A DNA stretch of 64,000 nucleotides, taken from Mycobacterium scrofulaceum. Its GTDB lineage: Bacteria; Actinomycetota; Actinomycetes; Mycobacteriales; Mycobacteriaceae. The stretch lies in assembly GCF_002086735.1 (NCBI RefSeq), contig NZ_MVIJ01000020.1, forward strand, positions 1 to 64,000, in the 5' to 3' direction. Within the stretch, counting starts at the first letter, position 1. Every line of letters starts with the position of its first letter. The translations under genes and the position numbers were made by a program. Positions 9,771 to 17,302 of this stretch are shown piece after piece. The notes under the pieces are model-generated. The model made no database searches. It was not told where the DNA came from and worked only from the letters and a program-made list of their open reading frames with translations.

Positions 9771-11933
9771 ATGGGTATCGCACTGACCGACGACCACCGC
9801 GAACTCGCCGAAGTCGCGCGCGGGTTCCTGACCTCGCAGAAGGCCCGCTGGGCGGCGCGGTCCCTGCTCGACGCGGCCGAGGAATCCCGGCCGCCGTTCT
9901 GGCAGAACCTGGTCGAGCTCGGCTGGCTCGGCCTGCACGTCGACGAAGAGCACGGTGGTTCCGGGTTTGGGCTGCCCGAGCTCGTGGTGGTGGTCGAGGA
10001 GCTCGGCCGCGCCGTGGCGCCGGGGCCGTTCGTGCCGACCGTGATCGCGTCGGCGGTGATCGCCAAAGACGGCAGCGCCGAACAGAAGTCGCGGCTGCTG
10101 CCCGGACTGATCGACGGCACCGTCACCGCGGGCATCGGCCTGGACGGCCAGGTGCGGCTCGAGGGCGGGGTCGCCGACGGTGACGCCGGAATCGTGCTGG
10201 GCGCCGGGCTGGCCGAGCTGCTGCTGATCGCTGCCGGCGAGGATGTGCTGCTGCTGGAGCGCGGCCGCGCCGGGGTGTCGGTTGAGGTGCCCAACAACTT
10301 CGACCCGACCCGGCGCTCCGGGCGGGTGCGCCTCGACAACGTCAGCGTCAGCGCCGACGACGTCCTGACGGGTGCGCGGGCGGCGGCGCTGGCCCGGGCG
10401 CGGACCCTGCTCGCCGCCGAGGCGGTGGGCGGAGCGACCGATTGCGTCGAGGCCGCCGTCGACTACGCCAAGGTGCGCCAGCAGTTCGGCCGGACCATCG
10501 CGACTTTCCAAGCGGTGAAACATCATTGCGCGAACATGCTGGTGGCTGCCGAGGCCGGGGTCGCCGCGGTATGGGACGCCTCGCGCGCGGCCGCCGAGGA
10601 CGAGGACCAGTTCCAGCTGGCCGCCGCCGTGGCCGCGACCCTGGCGTTCCCGGCTTACGCGCGCAACGCCGAGCTGAACATTCAGGTGCACGGCGGCATC
10701 GGCTTCACCTGGGAGCACGACGCGCATCTGCACCTGCGCCGGGCGCTGGTGATCGCGGCGCTGTTCGGCGGTGACGGCCCGGCGCACGACGTCTTCGCGC
10801 GCACCGCCGCCGGCGGCAAACGGGAGAACAGTCTGGACCTGCCGCCCGAGGCCGAAGAACTGCGCACCCGGATCCGCGCGGACGCCGCCGAGATCGCCGC
10901 CCTGGACAAGGACGCGCAACGCGACAAGCTGATCGAGACGGGCTACGTCATGCCGCACTGGCCCAAGCCGTGGGGCCGCGCCGCCGACGCGGTGGAGCAG
11001 TTGGTGATCGAGGAGGAGTTCCGCGCGGCGGGCATCAAACGCCCCGACTACTCGATCACCGGGTGGGTCATCCTGACCCTGATCCAGCACGGAACCGATT
11101 GGCAGATCGAGAGATTCGTGGAGAAGGCGCTGCGCCAGGAGGAGATCTGGTGCCAGCTGTTCTCCGAGCCCGAGGCCGGCTCCGACGCGGCGTCGGTCAA
11201 GACCCGCGCCATCCGGGTGGACGGCGGCTGGAAGATCAACGGGCAGAAGGTCTGGACCAGCGGGGCGCAGTACTGCGCGCGGGGCCTGGCCACCGTGCGG
11301 ACCGATCCCGAGGCCCCCAAGCACGCCGGCATCACCACCGTCATCATCGACATGAAGGGCCCGGGCGTCGAGGTGCGGCCGCTGCGGCAGATCACCGGCG
11401 GCTCGGAGTTCAACGAGGTGTTCTTCAACGACGTGTTCGTTCCCGACGAGGACGTCGTCGGCGCGCCCAACTCGGGGTGGACGGTCGCCCGCGCGACGCT
11501 GGGCAACGAGCGGGTCAGCATCGGAGGCAGCGGATCGTTTTACGAAGCCCTCGCGCCCACGCTGGTGCAGCTCGCTCAGCAGTCAGATCGCTTGGGCGGG
11601 GCGCCGGTTCGGATCGGGTCCTTCCTCGCCGACGACCACGCGCTGCGGTTGCTGAATCTGCGCCGCGCCGCGCGCAGCGTCGAGGGGGCGGGGCCCGGCC
11701 CGGAGGGCAACATCACCAAACTCAAGCTGGCCGAGCACATGGTGGACGGGGCCGCGATCTGGGCGGCGCTCGCGGGCCCGGAGGTCGCGCTGATGGACGG
11801 GCCCGGCGCGATCGTGGGCCGGCTGGCGATGGGGGCCCGCGGCATGGCGATCGCCGGCGGCACCTCGGAGGTCACCCGCAATCAGATCGCGGAGCGGATC
11901 CTCGGTATGCCGCGCGATCCGCTGATCAATTAG
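9771..11933 (+). CDS. fadE22: Double-length acyl-CoA dehydrogenase FadE22
   Basis: 720 aa, about twice the usual 380, made of two fused acyl-CoA dehydrogenase modules (about 1-350 and 370-720). The first contains VDYAKVRQQFGRTIATFQ and QVHGGIGFTWEHDAHLHLRR. The second has the flavin/substrate stretch LFSEPEAGSDAASVKTRA and ends AGGTSEVTRNQIAERILGMP. It should oxidise an acyl-CoA to the enoyl-CoA; the natural substrate is unknown. The length fits Rv3061c. Neighbours (SDR, DUF35/thiolase, GntR) suggest a dedicated lipid or side-chain degradation set. Confidence 0.92.
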   Translation: MGIALTDDHRELAEVARGFLTSQKARWAARSLLDAAEESRPPFWQNLVELGWLGLHVDEEHGGSGFGLPELVVVVEELGRAVAPGPFVPTVIASAVIAKDGSAEQKSRLLPGLIDGTVTAGIGLDGQVRLEGGVADGDAGIVLGAGLAELLLIAAGEDVLLLERGRAGVSVEVPNNFDPTRRSGRVRLDNVSVSADDVLTGARAAALARARTLLAAEAVGGATDCVEAAVDYAKVRQQFGRTIATFQAVKHHCANMLVAAEAGVAAVWDASRAAAEDEDQFQLAAAVAATLAFPAYARNAELNIQVHGGIGFTWEHDAHLHLRRALVIAALFGGDGPAHDVFARTAAGGKRENSLDLPPEAEELRTRIRADAAEIAALDKDAQRDKLIETGYVMPHWPKPWGRAADAVEQLVIEEEFRAAGIKRPDYSITGWVILTLIQHGTDWQIERFVEKALRQEEIWCQLFSEPEAGSDAASVKTRAIRVDGGWKINGQKVWTSGAQYCARGLATVRTDPEAPKHAGITTVIIDMKGPGVEVRPLRQITGGSEFNEVFFNDVFVPDEDVVGAPNSGWTVARATLGNERVSIGGSGSFYEALAPTLVQLAQQSDRLGGAPVRIGSFLADDHALRLLNLRRAARSVEGAGPGPEGNITKLKLAEHMVDGAAIWAALAGPEVALMDGPGAIVGRLAMGARGMAIAGGTSEVTRNQIAERILGMPRDPLIN

Positions 11934-11946
11934 CGCACCGCGGCTC

Positions 11947-12008
11947 CGCGAGCAGACGCAAAATCGCACGAAGTCTCGGACTTCGATGCGATTTTGCGTC
12001 TGCTCGCG
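11947..12008. repeat. Long palindromic intergenic repeat, copy 1 (terminator-like)
   Basis: Perfect 22-bp inverted arms (11947-11968 and 11987-12008) containing GAGCAGACGCAAAATCGCA, with a nested small hairpin CGAAGTC/GACTTCG between them. It sits between convergent fadE22 and the DUF35 gene, where it could end transcription from both sides. Two more copies are at 17238-17295 and 40285-40340, so it is a dispersed element. Confidence 0.85.
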
Positions 12009-12027
12009 AGAGGCGCTCGCGAGAGGG

Positions 12028-12363
12028 TCAGGCGGGCGCGAATTGTGGCGCGCCGCCGCTGCCCCTTTCCGGGCGGATCTCGACGGGCATCCCGCAACTG
12101 ACCGAATCGGGCTCGCAGCCGACGATATTGGCGGCCACCCGGAGGCCCTGCTGCTCGGCCAGCTCCACGATGGCGATCACGTACGGAATGGGGATCTCCG
12201 GGTTGTAGGGATGGTGGTTGACGGTGTAGGTGAACACCGTGCCCCGCCCCGACACCGGCCGCGCGACCAGCTTGCCGCAGCACGCCCGGCATTCGCCCGT
12301 CGCGGGATGCACCCAGCGCGCACAGTCGTCGCAGTATTCGATGAGCAGCGGCTCCTCCGGCAC
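12028..12363 (-). CDS. DUF35 / OB-fold acyl-CoA-associated protein with zinc ribbon
   Basis: 111 aa from GTG. An N-terminal rubredoxin-like zinc ribbon with cysteines 11, 14, 25 and 28 (CDDC, CRAC) is followed by an OB-fold (GTVFTYTVNHHPYNPEIPIP). This is the DUF35/ChsH2-C architecture. These proteins bind acyl-CoA and act as obligate partners of thiolase-like enzymes such as Ltp2 in steroid side-chain cleavage. The gene diverges from a thiolase-like gene 60 bases away, supporting a complex of the two. Confidence 0.85.
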   Translation of the reverse strand: MPEEPLLIEYCDDCARWVHPATGECRACCGKLVARPVSGRGTVFTYTVNHHPYNPEIPIPYVIAIVELAEQQGLRVAANIVGCEPDSVSCGMPVEIRPERGSGGAPQFAPA

Positions 12364-12372
12364 GACGAATAC

Positions 12373-12381
12373 AGTACACTC
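12373..12381. promoter_or_regulatory. Second AGTACACTC motif in the divergent DUF35/thiolase promoter
   Basis: Same nine bases as upstream of fadE22, here ten bases from the DUF35 start and 42 from the thiolase start, so it could control both. The adjacent GntR-family gene (13650) is the natural candidate regulator, but this is inference. Confidence 0.4.
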
Positions 12382-12422
12382 AATTGGTTCAATGCGGGGC
12401 TGTGGGCTGACGGGCGGTGTGC

Positions 12423-13616
12423 ATGACGCATTTCGAGAAGGACGCGATCCTGTCCGGCATCGGGATCTCCCGAATCGGGCGCCGCACCGGCATCGCGGGC
12501 CTGGACCTGACCATGGAGGCGGTGCGCGCCGCCATCGAGGACGCCGGGCTGGTCGCCTCCGACATCGACGGCATCGCGACGCTGGGCGACACCCCCGCCG
12601 GCGACGTCAATGCCCAACTGCGGATCGAGGCGGCCGACTGCGGATCGGGGTTCGGGACCGGCGGCCTGCTCAGCCCCGTGATGTCGGCGTGCCGAGCGGT
12701 CGCGGAGCGGCGCGCCCGCCACGTGCTGGTGTACCGGACCATCCAGATGCTGGGCGGCACCGTCCCGGTCAAGCCGCAGGAGAACGCGCCCGCGCCGCCG
12801 CTGGCGCGGATGTTCGAGGCGCCGGAGGGCGCCGAACGTCCCGCCGTCGGCGCGATGGACGACGTCAACGACCTGGTCGCGGCCAACGCGTACTCCGCCG
12901 CCAATTGGCTCGCGCTCAACTGCCGCCGTCATATGGAGCTGTACGGCACCACCAAAGAGCAGCTGGGCTGGGTGGCCCTCAACGGCAGGCGCAATGCCGC
13001 GCTCAATCCGCGCGCCGTGTACCGCGACCCGATGACGATGGCCGATTACCTCGGCGCGCGGCCGGTGTCCACCCCGTTCGGCCTGCTGGACTGCGACGTC
13101 CCGATCGACGGCTCGATCGCGGTGGTGGTCTCGCACGCCGAGTACGCCGGTGACTGCCCGCACCGCGCGGTGGCGGTGGAGGCGATCGGCGGGTCCGACG
13201 GCGCCGGCGGCTGGTTCCATCGCGACGACTACCCGAAGATGGCGATGTCGGACGCGGCCGCACAGATGTGGTCGCGCACGGACCTCAAACCGTCGGATCT
13301 CCAGGTCGCCGAGCTCTACGACGGTTTCACCTACCTGACCATCGCGTGGCTGGAGGCCCTGGGGGTCTGCGGCGACGGCGAGGCCGGGCCCTACGTCGAA
13401 GGCGGCGCCCGGATCGCCCGGGACGGTGCGCTTCCGCTGAACACCTACGGCGGTCAGCTGTCGGCCGGGCGGATGCACGGCTATTGGGCGCTGCACGAGG
13501 GCTGCCTGCAGCTGCGCGGCGAGGCGGGGGAGCGGCAGGTCTCGCGGCGCCCGGACGTCGGCGTCGTTTCCGTGGGCGGCGGGCCCGTCGCCGGCTGCAT
13601 GCTGCTCACATGCTGA
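12423..13616 (+). CDS. Thiolase-like / lipid-transfer-type acetyl-CoA acetyltransferase
   Basis: 397 aa from ATG 12423; a GTG six bases earlier is possible. It shows the thiolase-superfamily layout of SCP2-thiolase/Ltp proteins: ILSGIGISRIGRRTG at the start, AANWLALNCRRHMELYG in the middle, LYDGFTYLTIAWLEALG, and the glycine-rich end VSVGGGPVAGC. Paired with a DUF35 protein it may perform thiolysis or, as Ltp2-ChsH2 does, a retro-aldol cleavage of an acyl-CoA. The classical nucleophilic cysteine near residue 90 is not obvious, which favours the Ltp type. Confidence 0.8.
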   Translation: MTHFEKDAILSGIGISRIGRRTGIAGLDLTMEAVRAAIEDAGLVASDIDGIATLGDTPAGDVNAQLRIEAADCGSGFGTGGLLSPVMSACRAVAERRARHVLVYRTIQMLGGTVPVKPQENAPAPPLARMFEAPEGAERPAVGAMDDVNDLVAANAYSAANWLALNCRRHMELYGTTKEQLGWVALNGRRNAALNPRAVYRDPMTMADYLGARPVSTPFGLLDCDVPIDGSIAVVVSHAEYAGDCPHRAVAVEAIGGSDGAGGWFHRDDYPKMAMSDAAAQMWSRTDLKPSDLQVAELYDGFTYLTIAWLEALGVCGDGEAGPYVEGGARIARDGALPLNTYGGQLSAGRMHGYWALHEGCLQLRGEAGERQVSRRPDVGVVSVGGGPVAGCMLLTC

Positions 13617-13649
13617 AAGCGCTTGCCGGACAGCATTCTTGGGCCTGAC

Positions 13650-15080
13650 ATGAGCACCGGGCCGCAGAACAAGCTGGCTGCCAGGATCGCGCGGGACCTC
13701 GAGGCTGAGATCGTCCGCCGCGGCTGGGCCACCGGCGAATCGCTGGGCTCCGAACCCGCGCTGCAAGAGCGCTTCGGGGTGAGCCGCTCGGTGCTGCGCG
13801 AGGCCGTACGGCTCGTCGAACACCATCAGGTGGCCCGGATGCGCCGCGGGCCGGGCGGCGGGCTGATCATCTGCGAGCCCGACGCGGGCCCCGCCACCCG
13901 CGCCGTCGTCATCTATCTCGAATACCTGGGCACGACGCTCGGCGACCTGCTCAACGCGCGCCTGGTGCTGGAACCGCTGGCGGCGTCGCTGGCCGCGGAA
14001 CGGATCGACGAGGCGGGCATCGCTTCGCTGCGGGCGGTGCTGCGGGGCGAAGAACAGTGGAAGCCCGGACTGCCGACGCCGCGGGACGAGTTTCACATCG
14101 CCCTGGCGGAACAATCGAAAAACCCTGTGCTGCAACTGTTTATCGATGTCCTGATCCGGCTCACCGCCCGCTACGCCTTACAGTCGCGGACGGACACGGC
14201 CATCGAGGCCATCGAGGCCGTCGACCGCATGCACGTCGACCACTCCGAGATCGTCGCGGCCGTAACGTCCGGCGACTCGGCGCGGGCCAAGACGCTCAGC
14301 GAGCGGCACGTGGAGGCGGTGACCGCCTGGCTGCAGCATCACCACCCGGGCAACGTCATCCGGCGGCGCAAGCCGCGACCGCTCACCGTCGAGGCGCCCC
14401 GAGGCAAGCTGGCGGAGATGCTGGCGGCCACGATCGGCGACGACATCGCGGCCAGCGGCTGGCAGGTCGGTTCGGTCTTCGGCACCGAGACGGCCCTGCT
14501 GGAGCGGTACCGGGTGAGCCGCGCGGTATTCCGCGAAGCGGTGCGGCTGCTCGAATACCACTCGATCGCGCACATGCGCCGCGGGCCCGGCGGCGGCCTT
14601 GTCATCGCCAGACCCCAGGCGCAGGCGAGCATCGACACCATCGCGTTGTACCTGCAGTACCGCGACCCCAGCCGCGAAGACCTCCGTTGCGTGCGGGACG
14701 CCATCGAGATCGACAACGTCGCCAAGGTGGTCAAGCGGCGCGGCGAAGCCGAGGTGGCCGCCTTCCTGGCCGCCCACCGGTCCGAGGTCTCCGACGCGCC
14801 CCGCGACGTGGCCGACGCGGCCGTCGAGGAGTTCCGCTTCCACGTCGGCCTGGCCCGGTTGGCCGGCAACACGCTGCTCGACTTGTTCCTGCGCATCATC
14901 GTCGAGTTGTTCCGGCGGCACTGGACGAGCACCGGGCAGGAGCCGCCGAGCTGGGCGGATGTGCTGGCCGTCCACCACGCCCACCTGCGGATCGTGGACG
15001 CGATCAAGGCGGGCGACGAGAGCCTGGCCCGCTATCGCGTTCGTCGCCACCTCGACGCCGCCGCCTCCTGGTGGCTGTAG
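13650..15080 (+). CDS. Tandem double GntR/FadR-family regulator
   Basis: 476 aa from ATG 13650; a TTG 27 bases upstream is less likely. It contains two complete GntR units in one chain. Each has a winged helix (RFGVSRSVLREAVRLVEHH near 40-60 and RYRVSRAVFREAVRLLEYH near 290-310, both followed by MRRGPGGGL) and an all-helical ligand-binding FCD domain. This internal duplication is the hallmark of Rv3060c. FadR-type regulators sense acyl-CoA or organic acids; the neighbouring fadE22/thiolase genes are likely targets. Confidence 0.9.
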   Translation: MSTGPQNKLAARIARDLEAEIVRRGWATGESLGSEPALQERFGVSRSVLREAVRLVEHHQVARMRRGPGGGLIICEPDAGPATRAVVIYLEYLGTTLGDLLNARLVLEPLAASLAAERIDEAGIASLRAVLRGEEQWKPGLPTPRDEFHIALAEQSKNPVLQLFIDVLIRLTARYALQSRTDTAIEAIEAVDRMHVDHSEIVAAVTSGDSARAKTLSERHVEAVTAWLQHHHPGNVIRRRKPRPLTVEAPRGKLAEMLAATIGDDIAASGWQVGSVFGTETALLERYRVSRAVFREAVRLLEYHSIAHMRRGPGGGLVIARPQAQASIDTIALYLQYRDPSREDLRCVRDAIEIDNVAKVVKRRGEAEVAAFLAAHRSEVSDAPRDVADAAVEEFRFHVGLARLAGNTLLDLFLRIIVELFRRHWTSTGQEPPSWADVLAVHHAHLRIVDAIKAGDESLARYRVRRHLDAAASWWL

Positions 15081-15144
15081 TTCTCAGATGTGATCTGCAG
15101 CGCGGTATAGCGGAGGCCCGCGGGGGGTACTGGGGAGGGAGGAA

Positions 15145-16170
15145 GTGAACGGCCGGTCCAGCAGGGGGTTGGCATTAGTGATTGAGAGCGAGAGTGCTGG
15201 AGTGACGGCGGGCACCGACATCGGACGGCTCGGCTTCGTTCACTCGGCACTCATCTACCAATCCCAGCAGGAGTACCTGGAGTCCGTGACGCGCTTCGTC
15301 AGCGACGGGCTGGCGATGGACGAGGCGGTGATGGTCGCCGTGCCGCCCGACAAGTTGGCGCTACTTCACGACGCGCTGGGCGCCGGCGGCGAGTCGCCGG
15401 AACGTCTGTGGATGGTGGACATCACCGAGGCCGCCCGCAACCCGAGCCGATTCATGGCGATGGAGGGTTGCTTCGTGGACGATCACCCCGAGCGGCGGGT
15501 GCGGGTCGTCAGCCAACTCGCCTGGCCCGGGCGCACCGAAGAAGAGTTGGTCGCTTGCGTGGAGCACGAGGCCTTGATCAACGGGGCGATGGACGGCTAC
15601 CAGGTGACCGGCCTGTGCCTCTACGACGGAAGCCGGCTCGGCGAGGACATGCTGGCCGACGCCCGGGCGACGCACCCGCTGCTGTGGAACGACGACGCGC
15701 TGCGACGCAGCGCCGACTACGCGCCCGATGCCGCCCTGCAGCGTTGCAACCGGCCGCTGCCCGCCAACCCCGGGGCCGTCACCTATCTGGTCAAGAAGTC
15801 GACGGACCTCAGCCCGGCGCGGTCGTTCGCCACTAACTACGCCGGCTGGGTCGGGTTGTCCCCGGACGGGATCGAAGACCTGCAATTGGTCGCCACCGAG
15901 CTGGCGAGCAACAGCCTGATGTACACCGACGGCGCGTGCCAGCTCGCGTTCTGGCGCGACGACGGTTACCTGGTGTGCGAGGCGCGTGACACCGGATGCT
16001 TCGAGGATCCATTGGTGGGCCGCATGGACCCGGGGCCGTGCGGCCCCGCCAGCCGAGGCCTCTATCTGGTGAACGCCATCTCGGATCTCGTGCGCACCCA
16101 CACCACGCCCAGCGGTACGACGATTCAGGCGTACCTGCGATTCGATCCGTCGGCCGGGCCGACGGGATAA
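15145..16170 (+). CDS. MEDS-domain sensor fused to a serine-kinase-like anti-sigma ATPase domain
   Basis: 341 aa from GTG 15145 (GGAGGAA just upstream; GTG 15178 is an alternative). Residues about 25-190 match the MEDS (DcmR sensory) fold (GFVHSALIYQSQQEYLESV). Residues about 225-335 form a HATPase_c_2/RsbW-like domain with the N-box (LVATELASNSLMY), a divergent DxG box (ARDTGC) and RGLYLVNAISD. Such fusions act in partner-switching control of sigma factors. The SigF-type promoter of the next gene, reading toward this one, fits a role near the SigF network. Confidence 0.75.
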   Translation: MNGRSSRGLALVIESESAGVTAGTDIGRLGFVHSALIYQSQQEYLESVTRFVSDGLAMDEAVMVAVPPDKLALLHDALGAGGESPERLWMVDITEAARNPSRFMAMEGCFVDDHPERRVRVVSQLAWPGRTEEELVACVEHEALINGAMDGYQVTGLCLYDGSRLGEDMLADARATHPLLWNDDALRRSADYAPDAALQRCNRPLPANPGAVTYLVKKSTDLSPARSFATNYAGWVGLSPDGIEDLQLVATELASNSLMYTDGACQLAFWRDDGYLVCEARDTGCFEDPLVGRMDPGPCGPASRGLYLVNAISDLVRTHTTPSGTTIQAYLRFDPSAGPTG

Positions 16171-16175
16171 ACGCG

Positions 16176-16220
16176 AGCGACCCCCGGAACCGTCCCCACA
16201 CTGCGGTCCCGAGGGTCGCT
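16176..16220. terminator. Inverted repeat between convergent genes
   Basis: AGCGACCC (16176-16183) pairs with GGGTCGCT (16213-16220), with further pairing inside (ACCG/CGGT). It lies between the end of the MEDS gene and the end of the small lipoprotein gene, suitable as a bidirectional terminator. There is no T-tract, which is usual in mycobacteria. Confidence 0.55.
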
Positions 16221-16232
16221 GTTCGCGGTCGG

Positions 16233-16391
16233 TTAGACGCAGATCCCAAGCGCGCTGACGACACAACCGCCGCCGGCAGCCCCGCCACCGACGAGTCCGC
16301 CGCTTCCGGCGGCGGATGAAGCGCATCCGGTGGGCAGTAACAACACCGCGGTCACCCCCGTAGCCGCCGCGGCAACTTTGAGGGTTTTCAT
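16233..16391 (-). CDS. Small glycine-rich lipoprotein (52 aa), probably SigF-dependent
   Basis: Translation from ATG 16391 gives a basic start (MKTLK), a hydrophobic segment and a cysteine at about 24 in LLLPTGC, then a Gly/Ala/Ser-rich stretch ending CVVSALGICV. This is a lipoprotein-like signal with a tiny mature part; proline at -3 of the lipobox is unusual. AAGGAA sits six bases before the ATG. An in-frame ATG at 16406 would add five residues. A near-perfect SigF promoter lies 84 bases upstream. Function unknown; I recognise no family. Confidence 0.65.
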   Translation of the reverse strand: MKTLKVAAAATGVTAVLLLPTGCASSAAGSGGLVGGGAAGGGCVVSALGICV

Positions 16392-16474
16392 GGTGCGTTC
16401 CTTCATGATGAGCCTTCTTTCATCATCTTCCGAGGGGTTGTTGCACAGCCGTTGAATGCTGTTGCCCTCGCCCC

Positions 16475-16501
16475 ATACCCACTGTTAAACACGGGTAAAC
16501 C
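16475..16501 (-). promoter_or_regulatory. SigF-type promoter for the small lipoprotein gene
   Basis: On the minus strand GGTTT (16497-16501) is followed after 16 bases by GGGTAT (16475-16480), matching the mycobacterial SigF consensus GGTTT-N15-17-GGGTAY. The spacing places the start of transcription about 70 bases before the lipoprotein ATG. The surrounding DNA is more AT-rich than the genes. Confidence 0.7.
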
Positions 16502-16580
16502 ACAATTCGGAAAAATTTCGCGACCGATCGGCTCGTAATGCCATCATGGCCCGAACTTGCACGTCAGGGCGGTATCCGGC

Positions 16581-16681
16581 TAGAGTCGGCGCTCGTGCCT
16601 CTTCTCGAACGAGCCGTAGTAGCTAGCACCCGCAGCGGGGTCTGACCTAGACCGACCCCCCGCTGTGGGTCGGAAGCTACT
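16581..16681 (+). promoter_or_regulatory. Leader-peptide attenuator upstream of the LeuA-domain gene
   Basis: A -10-like TAGAGT (16581-16586) is followed by GTG at 16595. This GTG opens a 16-codon leader ending TGA 16643-16645 with adjacent Leu-Leu (CTT CTC) and Val-Val-Ala (GTA GTA GCT) codons. An outer stem AGTAGCT/AGCTACT (16618-16624, 16675-16681) uses exactly the Val-Val-Ala codons. A strong inner stem pairs 16628-16642 with 16654-16670. This resembles ribosome-mediated attenuation by branched-chain amino acids. The leader may be translated from a leaderless transcript. Confidence 0.65.
16595..16645 (+). CDS. Putative 16-residue branched-chain amino acid leader peptide
   Basis: Reads V-P-L-L-E-R-A-V-V-A-S-T-R-S-G-V. 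The codons for two leucines and two valines are consecutive, and its end lies in the 5' strand of the hairpin described for 16581-16681. No ribosome site precedes the GTG, but the -10-like element about nine bases upstream would make the mRNA start at or near it. Expected role: stalling sensor, not a functional product. Confidence 0.55.
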   Translation: MPLLERAVVASTRSGV

Positions 16682-16723
16682 GCCGTCGGTCACTCCTTTC
16701 GACCGAAGAAGACCGGCAGCACC

Positions 16724-17227
16724 ATGACTCTTCCCGAGCGCACCCTTCCCGAGCGGCTCGATCCGTCCAGCACCCCCGCCACGGCGTGGTTCGCCGAGCG
16801 GTTCGGCATCCCGTTGCCCCGGGGTCTGCGGGAGCGGGCCGCCGCGATGTCCTGGCAGCACTTCGCCGCGACCTACGCCCACTCGACCGGCCCCGTGCGC
16901 CTGCGCAACTGGGCGTGCACCGACGCCGACCGGCGGCTCGGGCAACAGGCCCGCGGCTTCCGGGCCACGATCGCCGTCGGCGACCGCATCAGCAGCTCAA
17001 CCGTCGCTGCGGGCGGCCCGATCGCGGCGCTCAGCGCGATGCTGCACGACCACGGAGTCCCGGTGGAAATCCTCGAGTTCCATCAGCTGCGATCGGGCGG
17101 GGCCACCGCCACGTTCGTCCGCGGCACCAACGGCGCCCGCGACGAGTGGGCGATGGGGTGGTCGGACGATTCGACGCAGTCGGCGCTGCGCGCGGTGATC
17201 GCCTGCGCCAACCGGCTGATCGCCTAA
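16724..17227 (+). CDS. Stand-alone LeuA-type regulatory-domain protein
   Basis: 167 aa. The second half (GGPIAALSAMLHDHGVPVEI, then FHQLRSGGATATFVRG) resembles the LeuA dimerisation/leucine-binding domain of 2-isopropylmalate synthase. The N-terminal part (TAWFAERFGIPLPRGLRERA) does not look like the TIM-barrel catalytic domain, which is absent. It may bind leucine or another branched-chain compound, or form mixed oligomers with LeuA. The attenuator-like leader upstream supports a tie to branched-chain amino acids. Catalysis is not expected. Confidence 0.7.
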   Translation: MTLPERTLPERLDPSSTPATAWFAERFGIPLPRGLRERAAAMSWQHFAATYAHSTGPVRLRNWACTDADRRLGQQARGFRATIAVGDRISSSTVAAGGPIAALSAMLHDHGVPVEILEFHQLRSGGATATFVRGTNGARDEWAMGWSDDSTQSALRAVIACANRLIA

Positions 17228-17237
17228 TTCAGGGTGC

Positions 17238-17295
17238 CGAGCAGACACAAAATCGCACGCCGAGCCACCGTACGACGCGATTTTGTGTCTGCTCG
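17238..17295. repeat. Long palindromic intergenic repeat, copy 2 (terminator-like)
   Basis: Perfect 19-bp arms (17238-17256 and 17277-17295) with core GAGCAGACACAAAATCGC, the same sequence family as 11947-12008; only the loop differs. It lies between the convergent LeuA-domain gene and cyp136, 10 bases after one stop and 8 before the other. Confidence 0.85.
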
Positions 17296-17302
17296 CGAGG
17301 AG

